Source of the DNA: Polyangiaceae bacterium
GTDB taxonomy: Bacteria > Myxococcota_A > Polyangia > Polyangiales > Polyangiaceae
DNA length: 37,920 nucleotides
Assembly: GCA_025453595.1 (NCBI GenBank)
Contig: JALOQB010000015.1
Coordinates: forward strand, 1-37,920
Reading direction: 5' to 3'
Numbering within the stretch: the first letter of the stretch is position 1; every line of letters begins with the position of its first letter. A program made the position numbers and the translations under genes. Shown here piece after piece: positions 1 to 6,502 of the stretch. Below the pieces are notes generated by a model. That model did no database searches, had not been told where the DNA came from, and worked only from the letters and a program-made list of their open reading frames with translations.

Positions 1-12
1 CCACGCTTCGCG

Positions 13-131
13 CGGGACCCGCGGGGCTCGACCCTTGGTGAACCAACTTTCACACACGCTCGTCACACCCCGAGACGATTTGTGCACAAACGAATGGGAG
101 AGACGGGGAGGTACGAGCCCCGCGGGTCCCG
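13..131. repeat. 18-bp perfect inverted repeat around an 83-bp spacer
   Basis: CGGGACCCGCGGGGCTCG at 13-30 is repeated as its exact reverse complement at 114-131. The spacer holds a 12-bp perfect palindrome, TTTGTGCACAAA, at 79-90, which is unusually A+T-rich for this window. No gene covers the stretch. It could be a long hairpin, an operator region for a gene left of the window, or the ends of a very small mobile remnant; no target-site duplication was identified. Confidence 0.6.
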
Positions 132-238
132 TCCCGAAGGGATGGGCAAGGGGCGCTTCTGAGCTCGTTCCGTTGCTCTTCGTCTCGCCCGGATGCCTGC
201 TGATGGAGGGGGAGCCGGGGGATGCAAGGGGGCCGCGC

Positions 239-359
239 GGGGCGCAAGCCCCATCGGCCCCCTTGACGCGGGCGTGGGCTGCGCAAGCCCACCGTTTCCA
301 CGAAGCAGACGGGGCGCAGCCCCTCAAGTCCCTACCGGGCGTGGGCCACGAAGGCCCAC
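239..359. repeat. Tandem pair of ~70-bp units, each with two hairpins
   Basis: Unit 1 has GGGGC-GCAA-GCCCC (239-252) and GTGGGCT-GCGCA-AGCCCAC (274-292). Unit 2 has GGGGC-GCA-GCCCC (311-323) and GTGGGCC-ACGAA-GGCCCAC (341-359). The second hairpins differ in loop sequence and in one base pair (T-A against C-G), so pairing is kept while sequence drifts. The array lies immediately downstream of the minus-strand gene ending at 377 and may act as its terminator or mRNA 3' stabiliser. There is no U tract. The rest of 1-376 holds no convincing gene. Confidence 0.6.
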
Positions 360-376
360 CGTTCCCCCGAGCGGGA

Positions 377-2212
377 TCAAGGAGAGAGCTTTTCCCCCTC
401 GGAGGTGGTGATGTTGGTGGTCACACGCTGAGCGTAAAGCTGCTCCGGGGTGGTCCCCCCCTTGAGGAGGGCCTTGGTACGGCGCAGCTCGTGATCGATC
501 ACCTTGATCAACCGCTCCGGGGGCTGAAGCCCGTCCATCCTGCGCCCGTTGAGGAAGGAGACCGGCGTACCGCGGACCCCGAGGCGGCGCCCCAGGGTGA
601 TGTCCTGCTCGACGATGGGAGGGGCCTTGCCCAGCTTTCCGGCCAGGGAACCGGCCCCGAGCCCGGCCTCGACGGCGACCCGCTCCAGCCCGGCCTCGTC
701 GAGCTTCTGCCCGGCGGCCAGCCCGACGAAGGACCAGAAGATATCGGCGCCTCCTGTGGACCAGACCTGCGCTGCTGCGGCCGAGGCTCGCTGCGCGTCG
801 GCGTCGCCGGGGGGAGGGTAGAATTTCCATACAATCCGGAGCTCTTCGCCGTAGCGTGCGGCGAGGGCCGGGAGGGCGGCGAGGGCGCGGGCGGTGAAGG
901 GGCAGGTGAGGTCAGCGAAGAGAACGAGGGTGACGAGGGCGTTGCGCTCGCCCCAGACCGCGGCGTCGGCGGGGATGGGGAGGAGCGCGGTGGTATCCGC
1001 GGGGAAGGTGGCGGGACCGCGGGACCGCGGGAGAGGCATGCGGGGGGAGTCAGGAGGGGCGACCGCGGAAGAGGAAGACGGGGGGCTCACCGAGGCGTGG
1101 GCGGTGGCGGGGGTGGCAGGGGTGGCGGGGGCGGGGCGCTGGCGAAGCGAGAGCAAGGCGGCGGCGACGCTCCCGCCGAGCAGGAGCAGGAGGCCGGCGC
1201 CAAAGACCACGCCGAGGAGGCGGCGCTGGCGTGCCTCCTGGATGGCCTCGGTATCCGGAAGTTCCGGATGGGCAGAGGGGTCTGGCGCGGGGGCGGAGGG
1301 GCGCGAGGCGGAGGGGCGAGGGGCCGGGGCCGAGGGGGCGGCGTCGGGGACAGGAGGGGCCGCGGAGGGGACGGGGGCCGGGACCGAGGAGGAGGGAGGC
1401 GGGAGGGGGGCGCTGGCGCCGGCGAGGAGTTCGCGGAGGAAGACGCGGGGGTCGAGGGGGCGAGCGCGGGGGCTGGGATCGAGGGTGCGCTGGAACAGGT
1501 CGGTGACCTGGGGAGAGACGATCAACCCGTGGGCGTCGAGGGGGGGCACCCGGCCTTCCGCGAAGAGGCCGCGGGTCCCGGTGATCAGGTCGAGGGCGAG
1601 GAGGGCGAGGGCGGCGATGTCGGTCCAGGGGCCAGGGCTGGAGGGACGCTCGCCACGCAGCTCCGGGGGTTGATACGGGAGGGCGAGCAGATCGCGAGAG
1701 CCCCGGGCCCCGCAGGCGACCTCGGCGGCGGCGCCGAGGCCGAAGAAATCGAGGGTGAGCTCGCCGTTGCGCCGGCCCACGGTGAGGGGGCAGAGGGCGC
1801 CGTGGACCAGCCCCTGATCATGGATGGCAGCGAGGGCCTCGGCCAGCGGGGTCAGGAGGCGCACGGCCTCGGCGATGGGGAGGCGCCCGGGCAGCGGCTC
1901 AGGATCGGCGCCGCCGCGGCGCACCGCCACGAGCCAGGAGCGGTCAGGGCCCGCGAGGGTGGACCCCCGCAGCAGGGAGACAACCCCCTTGACCCCGACG
2001 GCGTGGCGACCGGCCCGGTCGACGGCGGCTTCGAGGGCGGTGGCCGCGGTTTCTACCCGGACCTGGGGGGCGACGATGACCGTGTAGAGACCGCCGTCCA
2101 CGGTGGAGGTGGCCTCGAAGAGCGCGAGGGCTCCGTCTTGCCGGAGCAGGCGGTCAAGCCGGTGCTCCCCGAGAACGACCTGCCCAACCAGCGCATCCAT
2201 CGGCGTGCTCAT
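377..2212 (-). CDS. Pseudokinase / transmembrane / DsbA-like thioredoxin-fold fusion protein
   Basis: A 611-residue protein. Residues ~10-270 resemble a Ser/Thr protein kinase, but the key residues are gone: the VAIK lysine position reads TVIVAP, the HRD-loop equivalent is VHGALCP with no catalytic Asp, and DFG is DFFG. PPELRG matches the APE region. A Pro/Ala/Ser-rich linker (~270-325) leads to one membrane helix (~331-352). From ~415 to 600 lies a DsbA-family thioredoxin fold with LFADLTCPFT (Cys437; the second Cys of CxxC is Thr) and a cis-Pro loop GVRGTPVSF. By topology the kinase-like part is cytoplasmic and the thiol domain is outside. Active phosphotransfer is unlikely; a sensor or scaffold that uses the outer domain is an inference. 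The start is the first ATG (MSTPMDALVG); a second in-frame ATG lies four codons in. Two copies of the dispersed palindrome lie inside it. Confidence 0.85.
   Translation of the reverse strand: MSTPMDALVGQVVLGEHRLDRLLRQDGALALFEATSTVDGGLYTVIVAPQVRVETAATALEAAVDRAGRHAVGVKGVVSLLRGSTLAGPDRSWLVAVRRGGADPEPLPGRLPIAEAVRLLTPLAEALAAIHDQGLVHGALCPLTVGRRNGELTLDFFGLGAAAEVACGARGSRDLLALPYQPPELRGERPSSPGPWTDIAALALLALDLITGTRGLFAEGRVPPLDAHGLIVSPQVTDLFQRTLDPSPRARPLDPRVFLRELLAGASAPLPPPSSSVPAPVPSAAPPVPDAAPSAPAPRPSASRPSAPAPDPSAHPELPDTEAIQEARQRRLLGVVFGAGLLLLLGGSVAAALLSLRQRPAPATPATPATAHASVSPPSSSSAVAPPDSPRMPLPRSRGPATFPADTTALLPIPADAAVWGERNALVTLVLFADLTCPFTARALAALPALAARYGEELRIVWKFYPPPGDADAQRASAAAAQVWSTGGADIFWSFVGLAAGQKLDEAGLERVAVEAGLGAGSLAGKLGKAPPIVEQDITLGRRLGVRGTPVSFLNGRRMDGLQPPERLIKVIDHELRRTKALLKGGTTPEQLYAQRVTTNITTSEGEKLSP
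815..833 (-). repeat. Dispersed GGAANTTCC palindrome, copy 1
   Basis: Minus strand reads TGTATGGAAATTCTACCCT, centre 824. It lies in the thioredoxin-fold part of the pseudokinase fusion gene and encodes W-K-F-Y there. Confidence 0.55.
1252..1270 (+). repeat. Dispersed GGAANTTCC palindrome, copy 2
   Basis: TATCCGGAAGTTCCGGATG, centre 1261; CATCCGGAACTTCCGGATA on the minus strand, where it encodes P-E-L-P-D just before the membrane helix of the fusion protein. Both arms are CCGGAA/TTCCGG. Confidence 0.6.
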
Positions 2213-2379
2213 CGTGAGGCAGGCAGCCTAGCACAGGCGCCAGAACGCCCCCCGGACGGCCGGACAAGTTGACACGACCGCAGGACGAGGCTGCCAGATT
2301 GTCGCAATCCACCTGCCCCACCCTGGCCCCCCAACGAGGGATTTGCTTGCTGGCACGCGACGTGCTCAAACGACCGGCG

Positions 2380-3684
2380 ATGCATCGCTCTTGCCTTCTG
2401 GCCGGGCTCGCGGCCCTCCTGCTCTCGCCCCGGGAAGCCTCGGCGCAGAGCATCACCCTCAACGAGACCAACGTGCGTCGCACCGGGGGGTTCCGGGCTC
2501 AGAGCCAGAACCCGACCTGGATCAGCCGGGCGGATTGCCTCAAGGATGACAAGCTCATCTTCCCGCTGACGCTGACGGGCTTCCCGATCGGGTTCTCGAT
2601 GCAGGTCTGGGTCGGGGAGAGCGGGGCCCAGTGCAACGACATCAACAACCGCACCGGCACCACCGCCAAGTGCTGGAAGGTCTCGGACTTCTCCCCCACG
2701 ACCTCGTTCACCCCGGAGATCATCATCCCGGTGCGCGACATCGTGGCCCGCAAGATCGGCAGCGGCACCAGCATTGGCTCCATCGACGACTGCAACAACT
2801 CCTCGTTCTCCAGCAACGACACGCCCCAGCCCCTCGACCTCTACTTCCTGCCCATCCAGGGCAACACGACGGGCACCGGCGTCATCTACTCGACCAAGAT
2901 CGACCTCGTGGGCCCCGCGGCCCCCACCGAGGTCAAGGTCGGCGTGGGCGAGAACCTGCTGGTCCTCAAGTGGAAGCAGGTGTCCAGCGGCGACATCACC
3001 GGTTACCAGTTCTTCTGCGATCCCCCTCCCGGGTCCTCCTCCTCCGATATCCGCTCCACCGAGGACGAGGACCCCTTCCTCGACCAGTGCGCCGGCAGCG
3101 GCGGGACATCCGGAAGTTCCGGACAGGCGGGCGCAGGAACCGGCGGGACCGGCGGCTCCGGTGGGGACGCGGGCTCCGGCGGGGACGCGGGCGAGGGCGG
3201 AGAAGGGGGCGAGGGCGGAGAAGGGGGCGACGCAGGCACGGCAGGTACGGTGCAGACGGGGACAAGCGGCACCGGCGGCACCAGCGGGACGAACTGCACG
3301 CCGACGGAGGGGAGCGCCTGCCCGTCGCTGCGGCTGATCGCGGGCAAGACGCTGCAGGACCCGGGGAAGTACCTGTGCGGGTCCGTGGGCAGCATCTCGG
3401 CGACCGAGGGTACGGTGGAGAAACTGGACAACTTCAAGGTGTACACGGTGGCGGTGGCGGCGGTGGACGGCGTGGGCAACGTGGGGCCCCTGTCCTCGCT
3501 GGTGTGCGATACGCCGCAGCCCATCGATGATTTTTACAAGGTCTACCGGGACGCGGGGGGGCGCGCCGGGGGTGGTTACTGCCAGGTGAGCCAGGTGGGG
3601 GCGCCGCTGCGGTTGCTGGCGCCGCTCCTGGCCCTGGCCGCGTCTGCAGGGGCGCTGCTGCTGCGCCGCCGGGGGGGCCGATGA
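2380..3684 (+). CDS. Secreted, C-terminally anchored FN3 protein (resembles MXAN_2561 family)
   Basis: A 434-residue protein starting at the ATG that gives a clean signal peptide (MHRSCLLAGLAALLLS, then ASAQS); an in-frame ATG further upstream would bury it. After a β-rich N-terminal half comes an FN3-like segment (TEVKVGVGENLLVLKW...ITGYQFFCD), split by a Gly/Ser/Glu-rich insertion, then resumed (FKVYTVAVAAVDGVGNVGPLS). The end has PIDDFYKVYRDAGG, a Cys (GGYCQV), a hydrophobic helix and LLLRRRGGR, the Cys-TM-Arg layout of MYXO-CTERM-type sorting signals. The stop overlaps the next ATG by 4 nt (ATGA), so the pair is coupled. The family name is from memory; a surface anchoring role is inferred. 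Confidence 0.85.
   Translation: MHRSCLLAGLAALLLSPREASAQSITLNETNVRRTGGFRAQSQNPTWISRADCLKDDKLIFPLTLTGFPIGFSMQVWVGESGAQCNDINNRTGTTAKCWKVSDFSPTTSFTPEIIIPVRDIVARKIGSGTSIGSIDDCNNSSFSSNDTPQPLDLYFLPIQGNTTGTGVIYSTKIDLVGPAAPTEVKVGVGENLLVLKWKQVSSGDITGYQFFCDPPPGSSSSDIRSTEDEDPFLDQCAGSGGTSGSSGQAGAGTGGTGGSGGDAGSGGDAGEGGEGGEGGEGGDAGTAGTVQTGTSGTGGTSGTNCTPTEGSACPSLRLIAGKTLQDPGKYLCGSVGSISATEGTVEKLDNFKVYTVAVAAVDGVGNVGPLSSLVCDTPQPIDDFYKVYRDAGGRAGGGYCQVSQVGAPLRLLAPLLALAASAGALLLRRRGGR
3107..3125 (+). repeat. Dispersed GGAANTTCC palindrome, copy 3
   Basis: CATCCGGAAGTTCCGGACA, centre 3116. It opens the Gly-rich insertion of the anchored FN3 protein and encodes S-G-S-S-G-Q, the same peptide as copy 9. Confidence 0.6.
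3154..3226 (+). repeat. Two pairs of 18-bp tandem repeats coding Gly-rich insertion
   Basis: GGCTCCGGNGGGGACGCG occurs twice in tandem (3154-3171, 3172-3189), followed by GCGAGGGCGGAGAAGGGG twice (3191-3208, 3209-3226). The length is a multiple of three, so copy-number change would keep the frame and only lengthen or shorten the Gly/Glu/Asp linker inside the FN3 domain. Confidence 0.75.
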
Positions 3685-4445
3685 AGAGGCGAGGATGGCT
3701 GGGCGCGGCGGCCCTGGTCGCCCTGATGAGCCCCGCGGTGGCCGAGGCGCAGGTCGAGACCCGCGATTACCGCCGCACCGATCGTCGCGTCCCGGAGAGC
3801 CCGCAGCGCTTCGCCTTCGAGCTGAGGCTGGGGCCCTACAAGCCCCGCATCGACGAGGAGTTCAACGGCAGGACGCCCTTCGCCGACACCTTCGGCAACG
3901 GGAAGGGGTTCCATATCGGGGCCGAGATCGACTGGCAGGCGCTGCGAATCCCTTACCTGGGCACCCTGGGCCCCGGGTTCTCCTGGGGGTACACCTCGCG
4001 CTCCGCGAAAGCCCGCATCAGCGGTACCGGCAAGGAGTCGGCGGAGGAGACCTCGCTCAGCATCATGCCCATGACCCTCGTGGGCGTCGCCCGGCTCGAC
4101 GTGCTCCCCCGGGAGTTTCATGTCCCGGTGGTGCCCTACGGCAAGCTGGGGCTGGGGCTGGGTCTATGGAGCATCTCTACCAGCAAGGGCACGGTCACGC
4201 GGGACGGCGTGCAGGGGCGTGGCCGCTCGTGGGGCACTCACGCCGCGGTGGGCGGCATGCTGCACCTGGATTTCCTCGAGCGGGACGTGGCTTTGTCGTT
4301 CGACGACGAGCTGGGGGTGAACAACTCGTACCTGTTCTTCGAGTGGATGTGGAGCGACCTGGGGTCGTCCGGCCTGATCGAGGACAGGCCCCAGATGCGG
4401 GTGGGCACGTCGGGCTGGGTGCTGGGGCTGGCGTTCGAGATGTGA
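3681..4445 (+). CDS. Outer-membrane beta-barrel protein (resembles MXAN_2562 family)
   Basis: A 254-residue protein with signal peptide MKRRGWLGAAALVALMSPAVAEA followed by QVETRDYRRTDRR. The mature part alternates polar and hydrophobic residues in β-strand fashion (FAFELRLGPYKPRID, FHIGAEIDWQAL, VPYGKLGLGLGLWSI, MLHLDFLERDVALSF) and ends in GLAFEM, close to the aromatic C-terminal signature of barrels. The start codon overlaps the stop of the anchored FN3 gene, so the two products are probably made together and may act together at the outer membrane. It converges on the stress-protein gene with one base between the two stops. Confidence 0.82.
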   Translation: MKRRGWLGAAALVALMSPAVAEAQVETRDYRRTDRRVPESPQRFAFELRLGPYKPRIDEEFNGRTPFADTFGNGKGFHIGAEIDWQALRIPYLGTLGPGFSWGYTSRSAKARISGTGKESAEETSLSIMPMTLVGVARLDVLPREFHVPVVPYGKLGLGLGLWSISTSKGTVTRDGVQGRGRSWGTHAAVGGMLHLDFLERDVALSFDDELGVNNSYLFFEWMWSDLGSSGLIEDRPQMRVGTSGWVLGLAFEM

Positions 4446-4446
4446 C

Positions 4447-4905
4447 TCAGCCGTTCCCGGTGGCGGGGATCAGCAGCGCCGGGCAGGGGGAGCGCTGGAC
4501 GATGCGCTGGGCGACGCTGCCGAAGGCCACGCGGGCGATGCCGGTGCGGCCGTGGGTCCCGACGACGATGAGGTCGATCTCGTTGACCGGATCGAGGGCA
4601 AAATTACGGATTTCCTCGTCAGGGATGCCGTTCATCACGACGCCCTCGCAGGCAAAGCCATCGGCCTGGGCGGCGGCCACGAGCACCTGGAGCTCCTTCT
4701 TGGCGGCGGCGGTGATCTGGGCTGCCATGTCGGGGAAGGCGAAGGTACCGGCGCCAAAGAGGTTATCGGTGAGGTAGAGCACGTGCACCATCACCAGCGA
4801 TGCGCCGGTGAAGGAGGCATACGCCTTGGCGGCCTTGAGCGCGGCGGCGCAGGGTTCGGAGAAATCCACGGCGACGAGGATGCGACGAGGCTTGGAGAAA
4901 TCCAT
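4447..4905 (-). CDS. Universal stress protein (UspA family)
   Basis: A 152-residue single-domain USP of normal family length. It begins RILVAVDFSEPCAAALKAA, the usual first strand and nucleotide-binding Asp, and ends with the ATP-binding signature GTHGRTGIARVAFGSVA (G-2x-G-9x-G-S/T) followed by CPALLIPA, so it is of the nucleotide-binding type. It sits 31 nt downstream of the histidine kinase gene and could be the last gene of a three-gene stress/sensing operon. Confidence 0.95.
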   Translation of the reverse strand: MDFSKPRRILVAVDFSEPCAAALKAAKAYASFTGASLVMVHVLYLTDNLFGAGTFAFPDMAAQITAAAKKELQVLVAAAQADGFACEGVVMNGIPDEEIRNFALDPVNEIDLIVVGTHGRTGIARVAFGSVAQRIVQRSPCPALLIPATGNG

Positions 4906-4936
4906 GGGCGCAGGGTGCCTGGATTCAGCACGAGTC

Positions 4937-6496
4937 TCAAGCGCCGGCGGGGAGCCAGATCGCGAAGGTCGCCCCCTGCCCCTCCTCGCTGTGGACGCGG
5001 ACGCGCCCCCCGTGCGCCTCGGCGATGTGCTTCACCAGGGCGAGGCCGATGCCCGTGCCTCGGATCCGGCTGTTGGTGGCGCTGCGACCCCGGACGAAGC
5101 GATCGAAGATCCGCCGCTGATCCTCCCGGGGGATCCCGGGGCCATGGTCCCGTACCTGGACCTCGACCCCGCCGCTCGCCGCGCTGACATGCACCTCGAT
5201 TTTCTTGCCGTCTCGCGCGTATTTCAGCGCATTATCGATCAAATTCAGGACGGCCAGCTCCAGGGCCCGGGCGTCGATGCGGGCCTCCGGGAGCGCCTCC
5301 GGCAGGGTCAACTCGAGGGCGACCTCCTCGCGCTCGGCGCGAAAACGGTGCACCTCGACGGCCCGCTGGACCACCTCCCCCACGTCCCCCTCGGCGAAGG
5401 TGAGCGTCGCCTTGCCCCGCTCGACCCGCGCAAAATCGACGACGTTCTCGATGAGCGCGGTCAGCCGCTCGCTCTCCTGGTGCATGATCTGCAGGTACTG
5501 CTGGCGCTTCTCCTCCGTCGAGACGCGCCCCGTGAGCAGCAGCTCGGCGAACATGCGGATCGACGAGAGCGGGGTCTTCAGCTCGTGGCTCACGTTGGCC
5601 ACGAACTCGCTCTTCTGCTCCGAGAGACGGCGCTCCTTCTCGACCGCAAAGAGAACGAAGGCGACCCCCACCACCATCACCATGCAGGCGGTCGCCACCA
5701 GCAGCAGCTCCAGGGACTGGCGCCGCTCGACCCGCTGCCCCAGCTCGTCCGCCGTCGTCAGCGACACCTGCAAGCGCCACCCGTACAGCGTCGTGGGGAA
5801 GGGGCGCCCCACGGTGAACTCCCCCTGGCGCAGCGCGGCCCCGAACACCTTGCGCCCCTCCTCGTCCACCACGTTCACCCGGGATGCCCCTCGCGGATCG
5901 GCAAAGAGCCTCGGGAACACGTCGTGCACGAGCCGGGGCACGTCGTGCCACGCCACCACCAGGTACGGCCTCCCCCCCGTGTAGCTCTGCCAGTAGCTCA
6001 CCAGGTAGCTCTGCCCGTTGTAGGGCCGGTGCAGATGACGGAGCTGCTGGGTCGGCGGCCCCAGGTCGATCTCCTTCAACATGCGCAGCAGGAACAGGCG
6101 ACGGAACGACTCGTCGTCGGTGCCTCCGCTGTCCACCGCGCGGCTGGCGAAGGCCACCACCTGGTGCTCCTCGCTGCTGCGATCCAGGATCAGCACCGCG
6201 CGCACCGTCGGCGTCTCCCGGGCCGCCGTCGGCAGCCACCGCCGCGCGAGCTGCCCCGGATCGGTCACGTCCACCTCGGACAGCAGCACGTTGTCCTGCT
6301 CGATGATCAGCCGGTCCAGCCGGTCCACCTTCTCGTTGACCAGCGTCAGCGTCGCCTCGACCACCGACCGCTGGCGCAGCTGCTCCGTCTGCCTCGACGC
6401 CCGGAACAGGAACACCCCGATGACCACCGCCGCCGCCACGATGGCCGGTAGAAACAGGAACATCACCAGCCGCCCGCGGCGCGTCCCCTCCGCCAT
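4937..6496 (-). CDS. Membrane sensor histidine kinase, orphan
   Basis: A 519-residue protein. Membrane helices at ~11-31 and ~262-283 bracket a ~230-residue outer sensor region with no recognised domain. Then come HisKA with FVANVSHELKTPLSS (phospho-accepting His304) and HATPase_c with NLIDNALKYA (N box), DHGPGIP (G1) and RGTGIGLALVKHI (G2). All catalytic motifs look intact. No HAMP linker is evident and no response regulator lies nearby, so its partner must be elsewhere. It starts 6 nt after the stop of the GAF protein gene, which implies co-transcription and a shared signalling role. Confidence 0.93.
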   Translation of the reverse strand: MAEGTRRGRLVMFLFLPAIVAAAVVIGVFLFRASRQTEQLRQRSVVEATLTLVNEKVDRLDRLIIEQDNVLLSEVDVTDPGQLARRWLPTAARETPTVRAVLILDRSSEEHQVVAFASRAVDSGGTDDESFRRLFLLRMLKEIDLGPPTQQLRHLHRPYNGQSYLVSYWQSYTGGRPYLVVAWHDVPRLVHDVFPRLFADPRGASRVNVVDEEGRKVFGAALRQGEFTVGRPFPTTLYGWRLQVSLTTADELGQRVERRQSLELLLVATACMVMVVGVAFVLFAVEKERRLSEQKSEFVANVSHELKTPLSSIRMFAELLLTGRVSTEEKRQQYLQIMHQESERLTALIENVVDFARVERGKATLTFAEGDVGEVVQRAVEVHRFRAEREEVALELTLPEALPEARIDARALELAVLNLIDNALKYARDGKKIEVHVSAASGGVEVQVRDHGPGIPREDQRRIFDRFVRGRSATNSRIRGTGIGLALVKHIAEAHGGRVRVHSEEGQGATFAIWLPAGA

Positions 6497-6502
6497 GGAG
6501 CC

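Noticed and set aside
35-2272. Long plus-strand open frame antisense to the pseudokinase fusion gene
   Set aside because: Gly/Arg/Glu-rich with no domain or signal; it is the expected stop-poor shadow of a G+C-rich gene that shows clear folds on the other strand.
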